From contig MU266488.1 of the NCBI GenBank assembly GCA_021014945.1, positions 1 to 64,000 on the forward strand: a stretch of DNA of 64,000 nt, in the 5' to 3' direction. A program made the position numbers and the translations under genes. This DNA is from Leucogyrophana mollusca (lineage: Eukaryota > Basidiomycota > Agaricomycetes > Boletales). This document shows, piece after piece, positions 1 through 10,561 of this stretch. Under the pieces are notes generated by a model. The model was not told the DNA's origin, ran no database searches, and worked only from the letters and a program-made list of their open reading frames with translations. Within the stretch, counting starts at the first letter, position 1. Each line of letters starts with the position of its first letter.

Positions 1-437
1 TCATGATGACAAGCAGCCAATCACAACAGGATGTGGTAAAAGGGATGGAGCTATGTGAAAAGTCGGAGCAGCTCTGCATACACTCAAATGCTGATGGCCT
101 TTAGGTTGTCACACTCCAGCAGCAGCCACGAAAACTTCATGGCCACTTTAGGCAGCCTGGGTTCATGTCTCACGAGCGAATGTCTCTCAAGTTTTGGGGC
201 ACTCAACCTCGAACATCTGACACTCTGGTGCTATATTTTTCACATAATTAATATACTGTTAATGTGCTGCAGTCACCGACTACAACATTATCATTGATTG
301 GTGTCTGGAGTGACTGCCTTTTGGTTGGTGGTCACACGGTGTCACGGGGGGTCACACATTGTGACCGATACGGTCATGCATACAATATCATAATGCATAA
401 GCAAGGGTGGTCACCAGTGTTATGCACTATGAGATAG
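1..437. other. No gene recognised at left edge
   Basis: I see no convincing coding exon here. The first exon of the F-box/LRR-like gene that follows could lie here or left of the window, because that gene enters through a possible 3' splice site (GATAG) at about 433-437. Confidence 0.4.
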
Positions 438-1166
438 TCAACTGTATCTCACTACAAAGCTTCGCTCTACCCACAAAAACGCTTAAGCTTACGAGACGTA
501 TGCACCATTCTGACGCGAGCTGAGAAGGTTGATACCCTTGTTCTCCGCGACCTCGAATTCGACCCTGACCCAGCCCTTCCTGGAGAGCAATTTTCGTTTG
601 ATGTGGAATCACTGTCTTTGGAGGATGTACGTGATGATTTTTCTCAGTTGTTCAGCTCCATCAGCAACGATCCCGAGGAGATTGAAATCACCCGTTGTGC
701 AATCGATTCGCTCACCTCCCTCCCGAACTCATACGTTCTACTATTGAACGACATCGTGGCGAGCGAAAACATATGGAGACCGCTCGCGGCTTGGGCGGGC
801 CAAATTCTCATCATCGAGAGCTATCCAAGTTTCGATGACCACTTGCTGGGCAGAATGGCTTCCGGGGGAACTACTGGCGACGAGTTCATGTGTCCTCAAC
901 TAGCGGAGCTGAAGATCCTTCGTTGCCCCAACTTCTCTGTGACCGCGTTGAAACACTTGGTGCAGAACCGTCGAGAGATGGCCGCTCGAACGAATCCGTG
1001 GAATTATGATGCAGATATAGACACAATGGACTTCGACATCGCGTCTCCACTCACGGCACTTCGCGTGTTTGGTGGCCCCCCGCTTTCGGCGGAGGACAAA
1101 GAATGGTTCCAGCGCAACCTCCTTTCGTTTCGCTGGTGGAAGGAAGCTCGTCAAGGTGAGCATTGA
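438..1166 (+). CDS. F-box/LRR-like protein, C-terminal part
   Basis: The frame is open for 242 codons from a possible splice acceptor (GATAG) to a TGA at 1164-1166. The translation has leucine-rich alternations (DVCTILTRAEKVDTLVLRDL, then LAELKILRCPNF) and a tail ending in WFQRNLLSFRWWKEAR. This pattern is typical of the large Agaricomycete family of F-box proteins whose C-terminus is an irregular leucine-rich region. No F-box is visible, because the N-terminal exon is missing: an in-frame stop (ATGAGATAG) lies directly upstream of the open frame. Either an upstream exon lies outside the window or the gene is a 5'-truncated relic. Family knowledge suggests a substrate adaptor for SCF ubiquitin ligases. 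That role cannot be confirmed without the F-box. Confidence 0.55.
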   Translation, partial: STVSHYKASLYPQKRLSLRDVCTILTRAEKVDTLVLRDLEFDPDPALPGEQFSFDVESLSLEDVRDDFSQLFSSISNDPEEIEITRCAIDSLTSLPNSYVLLLNDIVASENIWRPLAAWAGQILIIESYPSFDDHLLGRMASGGTTGDEFMCPQLAELKILRCPNFSVTALKHLVQNRREMAARTNPWNYDADIDTMDFDIASPLTALRVFGGPPLSAEDKEWFQRNLLSFRWWKEARQGEH

Positions 1167-1299
1167 AGCAACCTGCAACAAACGGCGCCTTTCTTATCGC
1201 GCCATCAAGAAACATCATGAAATTAATACATATAGTCTGCAACATGCGTATTCCGAAATATCTAGCAATATATTTAGGTCGTTACAAGTGCACCGTGAC

Positions 1300-4102
1300 T
1301 CAAGGGGCATCGTCGTCGGCTTCGTCTTCTCCATCGATCATGATTCTCCCGGCGATGTCAGCATCGTCGACAGCGTTCTGGCGATCACCGAGGTACCAAT
1401 TCGGCATGCCGAGGGCGAGGAAAATGGGTACGATGCTCAGCGCAATCGCTACCCAAATCATGATCTTCATGGTGTCATCGTACGCTGCACGCGATACTCA
1501 ACAAAACATTTAGGAGCATCCTGGAACTAGACGCACCCAATATCACACCCTCACGAACTGGATCCCCTCGTGGGCTAGAGGTTACGGAGGTTATGCTGCC
1601 GTATAGCGCAGCCCGCTGCGCATCCGTAAGCCATGGCAGGTATTTCTCCAAATTGCTGGGCATGGTATTCGACCATATCGCACCAGCTGCGTTGATACAA
1701 GCCATCAGCACCACGGAAAGAGGACCAGGTAGCAGAAGTTCTGAAAGACTTACCACAGGCGTTCCCAACAGCGCCGCCAATTTCCGTCAGCAGCAAGACG
1801 ATCGCCGTAATTATAGCGACGTCCACGTGCGGTACGGCAGCTTGCGCGCCGACTTGAGAAGATACGGCTGATAGACCTCCACCAAATCCTTGGAGGATTT
1901 GTGTCCAGACGAGCTCGGCGTCGGAGCCATTAGCACCGCGCGAGTGTATCATCAAGGAGACGCCACTAAAGGCCGTTCAGATAAAAGGTTAGCTGGCGAA
2001 ATAGGTCAAGAGATACAAGTGACTGACGTGAGACGGATGACGAGACCGAGGATAAGGACATACTGCGGGACGTTGATTCGTCAGCTCGAATGGCACTTGC
2101 TTGATTGGCCGGGATCAAGTACCTTGTAACGATGGAAGTAGTGCATGCTTACACCTGCAAGTATACCGAAGAACGTCAACGCAACCGTCTGTGCCTGCAT
2201 GAAGTAGGTTGCGTCGACAAGGGACCTAGGTGGGACTATTATCGAAGAAAGTCAGAGAAGATTCGAGGGACGTACCATGGTTTAACGACGAGGACGAAAG
2301 AGTACAAATATGTGTACGTGAGATAGTACGACATCTATCAAGACGTGCTCAGCCAATCGAGGTATCGTTTGAGAACACAGAGGAAGACGCACAAAATCGA
2401 AGAAACCGATGAGCGAGGCGAATACAACACTCCTGTTTCTCAAGAACCGTGGTGCAATGACTGGTCGTTTGGCAATGCGCAGGTCCCAAAAGGCGAAAAC
2501 ACCAAGTAGAACGACACCGATTACGAGCATTATTATTGTTGAAGCTATCCGGGTAATGATAAGAACTCGGCCGCAAGACGCGCAGTGTTATGACTCACGG
2601 TGCTTCCAGTTCCCTTGTGCAAGGGTGAGCGGAAGGAGTATAAGCGAGATCGCCGCCCCAAGAAGCGTAAGTCCCACGAGATCAAGCTGTTCTGCGAATT
2701 TCGAAAAGCGGGGGGAGACGCTCTCCCTCGCTTGTGCCCCGCCGCCCAAGTGACTCGTCGCAGACACCGGTCGCCGGGAGCTATTTCGAGAGAAGGTGCG
2801 GCTGCGGCTGCGGCTGTGGCCATAGGCACGAGAGGAAGCAACCTCTCTCACCATTCCTAGTCTCTTGGCCTTGCGTTCGGCCCAGAGGAGAGTGATGATG
2901 AGCGGTGCGAGCGCAACCGGGACGAGAATGGCAAACATGCCGTCTGCACGTGTATATTAAACATGGCAGCGTGCAAAGTAAACAGGACACCGCGACTTAC
3001 ACCCCCAGCGCCATCCAATGTTCTCCAGTACGGATGCTGATATGTTGGATCCGATAAAGGCGTTTACGAGGAACGGCGCGGACACCATCGAGACGACGAT
3101 ACCCCGCCAGCGGAGGGTGGTGATATCGGCGATGATAATTTGCGTGAGAAGCTGTAGGCCGCTGCGAATCACTGCAGTGTTAGCAGGGCCAGATGCCCGA
3201 GTGGAGCGAGAGGGTCAACGTACGTGTATCCGCTGCGTTGGTGAGGATTAGCTAGCGGACAACGCCAAGTACGGACTTACGTACACAGCATACAGAACTA
3301 TACCGCCAGCGATGGTACTGATATTGGGTGCGGACGCGATTACAGTGTATCCTGGGGGAGGTGTTGAGCATTATTCAGCGAGCGGTGGACTAGCGGGCGG
3401 GATACGTACCGACAACGTAGAATATCACTAGTTAACCGCATGAGAAGGGACCATGAGGCGATAGGGATACGGGACTCACGGACGGCTACGTATGCTGATC
3501 CACGAGAAGATACATCGGCGACCTTTGCAATGACTGGTTTACCAACCGCAACTACAGAGAACTGAGCGGGCCGATTATGATGATAGAAAAGTCACCCACC
3601 GATGAGAGATTGTGCGACGGTGATGGAGCTCAGCAGGCTGTGCTTATCGAAACTCGAGGCAGCGAACGTTAGATAGACATAGGTCGTCGATGCATCGAGC
3701 GAATATATATAAGATGCAAGACCGAGACTGTTACGACCGAAATAATCCAGGTTCAGCCAGGAGTGCAGAAGAGAAGAACGTCGATCGCGTGAGAAGTCAA
3801 TTGAATAGCACTCACCCTATGAAGAGACACCAACGGGAGTAGCGGCCATAGACTCTCTGTGCGGCTTCTACTTTCTGTACACCTACGTGTGCGTCCTGCT
3901 CCGCAGTTAAAGCGGCAATAGTTTCTTCGTCGAGCACCGTTGGATCTGCTATAGGTCCTCCGTGGGGAAGCGCCGTCGATTGGCAGCTGACGCTATCATC
4001 GTCTGTTTTCGAGTGCATGATTAGCGGACATTTTTAAAAAGGGAGAAAGGCAGCTTTTATACCTGGAGGGCTCGTAGGTATTGGCACATAGCCTGGAGCC
4101 AT
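1300..4102 (-). CDS. Siderophore-iron transporter (MFS, SIT/ARN family)
   Basis: I could resolve 16 exons by phase: 4102-4063, 4002-3816, 3727-3600, 3551-3480, 3427-3410, 3351-3285, 3232-3224, 3161-3001, 2943-2599, 2544-2393, 2334-2276, 2225-2123, 2062-2028, 1965-1754, 1686-1549 and 1484-1300. They sum to 637 codons (636 aa). The ATG at 4102 is chosen because the ATG at 4018 lies inside the first intron. Diagnostic stretches are VEAAQRVYGRYSRWCLFIG before helix 1, SLDASTTYVYLTFAAS, the long TM4-5 region LLTQIIIADITTLRWRG, and QGFGGGLSAVSSQVGAQAAV. These match the fungal family of proton-driven importers of ferric siderophores in the plasma or endosomal membrane. Two exons are tiny (18 and 9 bases). 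An iron-type GATA site lies about 83 bases upstream of the start. Confidence 0.9.
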
Positions 4103-4184
4103 GGTCGAAGTTGTGGTGATAGATGGGGCACGCGGCGTGTCTGGGGCGTGTGTTACTGAGTTACGGACACGGTTGTAAGCGCTT

Positions 4185-4193
4185 ATCAGATAA
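4185..4193 (+). promoter_or_regulatory. GATA site ATCAGATAA upstream of the siderophore transporter
   Basis: The nine bases ATCAGATAA are an exact match to ATCWGATAA, the extended site known for fungal iron-sensing GATA repressors of the Fep1/SreA/Urbs1 family. The site lies 83-91 bases upstream of the transporter ATG, in the divergent intergenic region. By analogy it would repress the transporter when iron is plentiful. Regulation is inferred; only the match and its position are seen. Confidence 0.6.
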
Positions 4194-5379
4194 ATAGTCA
4201 TCCTGTCAACACGAGTAATCTTTACCTACACACTGCTACCGTAACCATATCTCTCAAATCTGAGATCAATATGACAGCGGGATCGCACAGAAATACAAAA
4301 CTAAGTGCTGGGCTGATGGTGGCGGCCCATGGACAGCTAAACATGGCCTACTGGGGCCCGCTGCCCTGAAAAAGCGCCCAGTGCCAACCAATAGCATACA
4401 ACCCAATTCCAATACTTATCGGGAGAAACAAGTCAAAAAGCACGACGCTTAATTTGGGAAGACATCGCCATCGACGATTCTCTATCCCGAACCCCTAGTG
4501 GCAGACGGGAGGGGCCGTTGAATCTGGGGGGCGAGCTTGGACGAATGTCATTTGCGCAAGAATATTGTGTCCAAGCTTCCTGGGACTATCAACCACCCGG
4601 AAAGAAATTTTTCGGGCGGTATGTAGGCCGAGTACGAAAGCTGACTGGACAGTCCCAGCGCAACGGTACCGCCGAGAGGTAGGATCCATCAATATGGACT
4701 CCAAGTCACACCGGGCGCTGAGCTCCGCCCGGTGGTGCGCATGAGCAATCAACTCGAAGGCCGTCACAGGCATGCACAAAATAGAGGTTTCGAGGCAAAC
4801 GACGTCAACCAACACACTTCATCGTCGCCTCTTGTACTCCTCCACAGGCCACGCTATTTTTTGTGCGCCATCTTTAGACGATGAAAATTCGGAGCCGGTA
4901 GCATGGATAGGCGGGCGGTAACCAAAAAAAAGAGCGGAGGGTGGGTTGCGTCCCTGTCTGGATGTACTCCTGTAGATTTAACGTCAACGGGCGGTACGAG
5001 AGGGGCTGCACCCAAGCCAAGTCCTGTCACACCATCCAACACTTCCATAAAACAAGCATCGCACGAGGATCTCATCTCAGGGAGAGTGGCCACAAGGAAC
5101 AGGTGTCATACCGTAACGCACGGAAGGACAAGACGGCATACGGAAGGAACAGAACCCAGAAGCCTCAGGAAGCACAAGGTCTTGGGGCCCGGGCCTGATC
5201 AGTGACCTACGATCCAAGCACATCTTCCCCATCACTCCATATCAAATCATCATCACCCTCATCGTCCGAAGGAAGGCCACAATTTCCATTGCTTTGACCG
5301 AATAACGAGCCTGTGATTATGTGCCGTCTGTAATGCAATCAAACCGTGTCAGATATGGATCTTTGGGTTGGAAATGAGA
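4194..5379. other. Intergenic, no supported gene
   Basis: Open frames near 4495-4815 (minus) and 4903-5205 (plus) have no recognisable domain and no splice logic. I leave them as chance frames. Confidence 0.5.
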
Positions 5380-6419
5380 CTATAACATGGCCACGAACCT
5401 AGCGAGGAGATCCTCCACACCGGCTTTACCGGCCTCCCAGTCCACACGCACCCAGTTGTGCACCAACTCGCCATCGCGGTAGACGAGAAGAGTAGGTAGC
5501 ATATCCGTATCGACAAGCTCTTCTTCTGCATCCTCTTCGTCGTAGTATTCCGATTTCTCGCCCGTCCCGTCATCATACGGGTCTTCCTCGTCGTCATCGA
5601 ACCGACCCGGCATCCCCTGCTGCTGGGAAGCGATGCGTTTCGACGATGTTGTGCCTGTAGATGCGAACCCAAGTGCGGCTGCACGTGCACGGAGGAACTT
5701 TGTCTGTGGATAAAGGCGCGCCAGTCGTGCAAGGGTATCATCGAGAGAGTAGCACCGATCAAGCGACTACAGAAAATTAGTGCGAATGAGTGAATAAATC
5801 GAGCAGATAGTAGCATAACAGCACATACCGACTCATACAAATGAACCACAACCCAGACCCCCCGGTCTTCCTGCTCGACCGCAGAAACGAACCCAGCCCG
5901 CCCGACCTCCCTCAGATGCCCGAACCGGCCCTCTTTCCGACGCCCAAGGACGTCTCTCCGCCACACATTATCCCGGTCTTCCTCGTCGCCACCCTTCCCA
6001 GCCAGCTTCTCCCGCTCCTCCTCCAAGAACGTCTTACCCCCCAGGCTCGCTTTCTCCATTCTCCTCCTCGTAAGCTCGAGCTCGCGCTCGCGCTTGGCGG
6101 CTTTCATCGCTTCAGCCTCGTGTTGGTCCCGGATAACGCCCTTCACGCCCGTACGTCCTGGGCCCATCCCGATGGATTCGTGGGGTGCAGCGGGCCCACT
6201 TGAGCGCTGATCTTTGACATGCTTCTCATCGGATGAGTCGTAAGAGTCGTTGGAGGCAAATGAAAGAGAGGATGGAGACGGAGAACGCTCTGGGGAAGAT
6301 GACCTGGAGGCAGTACCGAATAGTTTGCCTGAGAGCACCAAGTGCTCGATATCTGCATCCTGCGAGTGAGAGACCTCGAAGTCAGTAAAGAAACAGCTGG
6401 TTTGCTTGTTACTTGCCAT
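5380..6419 (-). CDS. Phosducin-like protein
   Basis: There are two exons (6419-5829 and 5766-5380) around a 62-base intron, giving 325 aa. The N-terminal third is serine-rich and acidic. It is followed by MGPGRTGVKGVIRDQHEAEA, which matches the phosducin signature (GPKGVI.D), and by a charged helix (AAKRERELELTRRRMEKASL). The C-terminal half has the thioredoxin-like pattern of phosducins: VWVVVHLYES, then a long acidic insert (FDDDEEDPYDDGTGEKSEYY), then TDMLPTLLVYRDGELVHNWV. Phosducin-like proteins act in the cytosol as co-chaperones with the CCT chaperonin, folding G-protein beta-gamma subunits (PhLP1 group) or actin and tubulin (PhLP2/3 groups). The sequence fits the PhLP1/phosducin side better, but I cannot settle the subgroup. 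Confidence 0.85.
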
Positions 6420-6980
6420 TGGGGAGAACTAACTGATAGCTAGGCTGAGTTGACCGACGGTCTAGTATTGTGTTTGTCGTGGTCACCACCTGTGGCGAGA
6501 TAAGGCGATGCTGTGTCGACAAGTGTCGACTTCTAAGTTTCCCTCAGATTCTTGTTCTCAGTAATGCTGACTGATAGAATGCTACAATTTCACGATGTGT
6601 ACCTATGTACGACCTTATTCCACGAGAAACAAAAGCCGAGCGGGTAGTAATAATCGATCAAAATCCACGAGGGTCCGGGTATCCATCATCTCCCAGCTCT
6701 CGAAACGAAAAACGAAAGCATGATATAATAAACACAAGAGAAAGGTGACGTCAGACGGAAGCAAGACGGGGGTGCTCTACGATGAGGGTTAAGGATGATA
6801 ATGGTGTTTTGATGTTTCTGATTGTAGTTGGATGTGCATATGCGTGTGGTGGGGGAATGGAATGGATACAGTCGGGGATGGGGGGAATATACAATGGCAA
6901 CGCAATGCGATGATATGCGACAAAAGGGAACATAAATCCAAGATAACGAGCGGGGGGTATCATTGAAGCGAAGCGGCGCT
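6420..6980. other. Intergenic, promoter of the phosducin-like gene
   Basis: This spacer holds the upstream region of the phosducin-like gene and the 3' end of the F-box-like gene, both on the minus strand. No coding exon is recognised. Confidence 0.5.
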
Positions 6981-8637
6981 CTATTGCAGAACGAGTCCTG
7001 CGCGCCGGAGATCCCGAAGCGTAACATTGACGCCTCGATAATCTTCGAGCCATACTTGGCGCTCTCCACAGCGAGCAAGAACCCTCGCCCAGAATTTGAC
7101 AATCCTCGCCTGCGGGCGCTCACCAGCGCGCATCGAATGGGATGCGCGGCTGAGGTCACGGATGTACCTTAACGATGGAAACGCCTGGTCATAGAGCAGC
7201 GACGAGAGCTGTTCTACCAACGGGAAGAACGGTGCGTCGTCCGTATCGTCGTCATCTGCTGGGAACGCGGAGGCGTCGTCGAGGAGGCGCTTGTCTATGT
7301 CGCGGATACCGATGAACTCAAGGTGCTCGTGCGCAGGGAGGAGAACGTGGGGTGCAATCCAGTCGGGGTTGCGCCAGTTCCACTCTGCGTCGGCAGAGCA
7401 GATGAATTCCTTGAGATTGGGGCACCACTCTGCTAGGGGGATGTGTTGGACTGGGCGGGGGGGAAGGGTGAGGTTGTGTTCGGCAATGAGAGAGGAGGAA
7501 TGCCCGAGTTCGAGCTGACGAAGCTTCTGTCCGTGCGCACAAAAGAAGTACGCGAAACCCGGACCGGCATAGCTAAAGTCAGAAGATACAACCGACACGT
7601 TACGCAAGCTTGGCATATCCCAAGCCGCGATAACCGCGAACGTCGTGTTGTCAAGTGTCAGCTTTAACGACTGTAATACCGGCAGTGAAGCGACGAGGGA
7701 TGAAGATGACGCGAAGAGGTGGCCCGAGACAAGAGGGATACTGGACGATGAGAGTTCAAGGTATTCTAAATTGGCTGCGGTTTGCTGCAACATCGGGGAG
7801 AGGTGATGCGGGAAGGGATCGTCGCTATAATTCGTCAGCGAGAGCCGGCGGAGCTTGCTATTTGGGCTAGCAAGTGCGGAGACCATCTGTTCGGGAGAGC
7901 ACCGAACGTCGTTGAATTCCGAATAGCGGGTGCAGCGAACCGAATGGTGGTCAGAGTATATAATGAGGTGTGGCGCGTAGTCGAGGATAGTACGGATATC
8001 ATCGGTCGCACAGCGCCTCAGCGCAGGCGTTTCCATGTGCAGACGGCGCATGTGCTGCCCACTTATGGGCTTTCCATCGACGTACTGGGTGAGGAGGGTC
8101 AACGCTAGCGCTTTCGCCTGGCTTGCACGGCTGATCCACACAAACTCGTAGAGGAATTCCTGGAGGAGGCGATTCCAAAACTTGTTTACGAGAGCCATGT
8201 CCCGCTTGTTCTGCATTGCAGCGTAGTACCCCTCGAGTTGACACGGGCGCTCGAGGAAGGAGAGCCCGAGGGAAATGTCGAGCGGGTCGGGCGACATGAA
8301 TGTCGCTTCGCGGAGTATCATGAGCCATACCTCTGTTGGCAGATATGGGAGGTCAAGCGCAGGAGAGTGGTGAGGCGAGAAGACTGTGGTTATACGAATG
8401 CTCGGATGTCTGAAAAGGCGTAAACTATCAGGCACTGACGGTGAAGCGCGAGGCACAGTGTTTAGAGTACATGTAGACTACGATCATGGCGCTTCCGCAC
8501 ATGTAATTCGAGCACCTCAAGGGTTTTCCAAGCCTATTGAAGGTCGAGACTCACCGTTTCGAGCGGAATTTCGATTTTACAAATCGTACAAGGTGCTCTA
8601 TCTGCTTGGCGATTCGCTTGTCGATGCGAGCACGCAT
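6981..8637 (-). CDS. F-box-like / leucine-rich protein
   Basis: Model: exon 1 8637-8555 and exon 2 8409-6981, with a 145-base intron, giving 503 aa. The long frame alone has no ATG at its 5' end and is closed by a stop upstream. Splicing GTGAGT at 8554 to TTTTCAG at 8410 restores a codon in frame and supplies the start (MRARIDKRIAKQIEHLV). The region LDLPYLPTEVWLMILREATF is a degenerate F-box (Pfam F-box-like), and many loosely spaced leucine-rich strands follow (LRRLSLTNYSDD, LEYLELSSSSIP, LQSLKLTLDNT). Such proteins are likely adaptors for SCF ubiquitin ligases, and they form large, poorly conserved families in mushrooms. An acidic run (FPADDDDTDDAPFF) lies near the C-terminus. The first exon is less certain than the second. 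Confidence 0.7.
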
Positions 8638-10561
8638 TGTGCGGTGAATGAGATGAGAAAAAAAGAGAGAAAAGACGGTTCCGCACGGATTTCGGAGCTC
8701 GCAGAAAGGAAAGGCAGCCTGTACAGGACGTAGTTGGCGTTCGCGGGAGAGAGGGAACAAGAAATCCAGGGAGCCATCGTCTCCCCATGCTGTGCCACAA
8801 TGATATTCTCACGATCTCGGCGCCATAAATCCGTAAATAATTTAGATAAGATAAGATTACGCTCTGGCTGGCAGCACAAGCTTGCGATAGTTGTGACGAA
8901 AGTTAGTACTTGCGCGAGCTAGTAGCACGAATCTACGTTATTCAGACCATATTTAATTCGAGGGACACCTAGAAGCTCCTCTGTATGTGAGCAGACGCCT
9001 CACCCAGAATCCTGTGGAGAGGCTGTGCAACAGTGCAACGGCTTTGGTTAAATGTCGAGATGTGTCAGTCAAGACGGCGTAAACTTGGTCGAGGGGTGAA
9101 CAGAACAAGCCTTGTCAGTGCCTGTGGCGGCGCTGACTCGAACAACCCCAGTGAAAGCCCAAGTCTCCTGTGACTTGAAAACGCCGGTGTAAAGCCTCGG
9201 GGCCCGTCTGGGCTTGGGATTCTAGATTAGAATGGCGGCCGTTGCAGAACACCTCAAGCTAGGAGTCACGCAAGTGTCAACGAAGTTGCCACTTACAGGC
9301 ACAGAGCGTATGCGTGTATTAGATACCGTCCGTTCGGCGTTCAACGTTCAACGTTCAACGCGCATCGGATTAACCCGCGCCACTTGGAGCAGAGAAAGTC
9401 TGTTCACTTTACTAGTGCGTACCAGGTTAGCTGAGGCCAGCGCTCGGCGATGACGGTCGGATGCACACGTCCACGATCCTGATGCGCTCATTTCTGGCCC
9501 ACCAATCGAAGTCACTGGATCGGCTAGTCAATGTCCGCGTTCCCCATATCGTGGAGAGACCGTATCATGGGTGAGGGCTGGGTGTGCAAACTGATCAGCT
9601 TGCGCCAAGCAATGTATAAACTCTTTCACCAGGTAGTCGACAAGAAACACATCAGTCGCATTCGTTACCAACTACCTGGCAGAAGAAGCTGGTGTTGAAC
9701 CCCCCCTCAGCATCGGCAATCGACAGAGATAGGCCTGCAGCGCAATTATACCTTGGGGAGGTTCCACGGAGCATTGCACAAGCAGTCTTCTTATATGGAC
9801 CTGCAGACATTAACGAGATCGCCATTGCAGCGCAAGCAATCTGAGCGCGAGCAAGCATGAAAAGCCGAGTTCATATCGCGCATTGCGCAGTTAAGATGGA
9901 CCACCAGGGCGGGCTCCCCACCGATGATCCCGGAGAAGACGTGCTTGGTGTCATTTCTGTCAGCGACGATGTTGCGTTGTTTTTAGCTTGTTCATTGTGA
10001 TATGTTTAGATTTGAGAAAAACGACAGAAATATACCTGAGGATGGTTGTTGTGGTCAGAAAAAACAAAAGAGACCGCCCTCGCTTCGAGTCTGTGACCTT
10101 CCTTTCCCAGAACTCAGCATTCCTTGTGGCCCAAACCGATCCTCGAGGCGTTTTGTTCCCAGTAAGGGCTCCAAGCTTTGTGATAATTACTGTGCGTGCC
10201 CCTCGCATCACACGTAAGTCAAAACGCGAAACAGCGGACGGCTTATCGCCTCACAACACGGAAGACGGACTTGCATGTTCCAATGGAGGGTTTTGCACTT
10301 CACAGCCTTCCCACTAAGATCACCGCATTGCCAGCAGCGCTGGACTGTGGACAGGTTGTTGCTCGGTAGACCCCCTTAGCATCTCGTTAGCCCCGCACCG
10401 TGCTGACCCTTTAAGTTTAGGCCTGTTTCCAAGCGCCATCAGCCCATACAGCCTCCCGCTGCTTATAACGCCGATCGCTCAACCAACGCGCTATCACGAC
10501 TTTCTTCTTCTCTGTCCTCTCCTTCTCCAATCTATTTACATACGACTTGCTTTCTGTAATT
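8638..10561. other. Long intergenic region, no supported gene
   Basis: No open frame longer than about 110 codons and no recognisable family. A short tandem repeat lies at 9339-9359. The last part is the P450 promoter. Confidence 0.5.
9339..9359 (+). repeat. Three tandem copies of GTTCAAC
   Basis: Three perfect, head-to-tail 7-base units lie in the long intergenic region. No function is evident. Confidence 0.8.

Noticed and set aside
3812..4018. ATG at 4018 as start of the siderophore transporter
   Set aside because: This ATG lies inside a 60-base intron of the better model, whose start at 4102 splices in frame.
6981..8456. F-box-like gene as a single 491-codon exon
   Set aside because: That frame begins at a GTG and has a stop just upstream. 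A spliced first exon with a proper ATG fits better.
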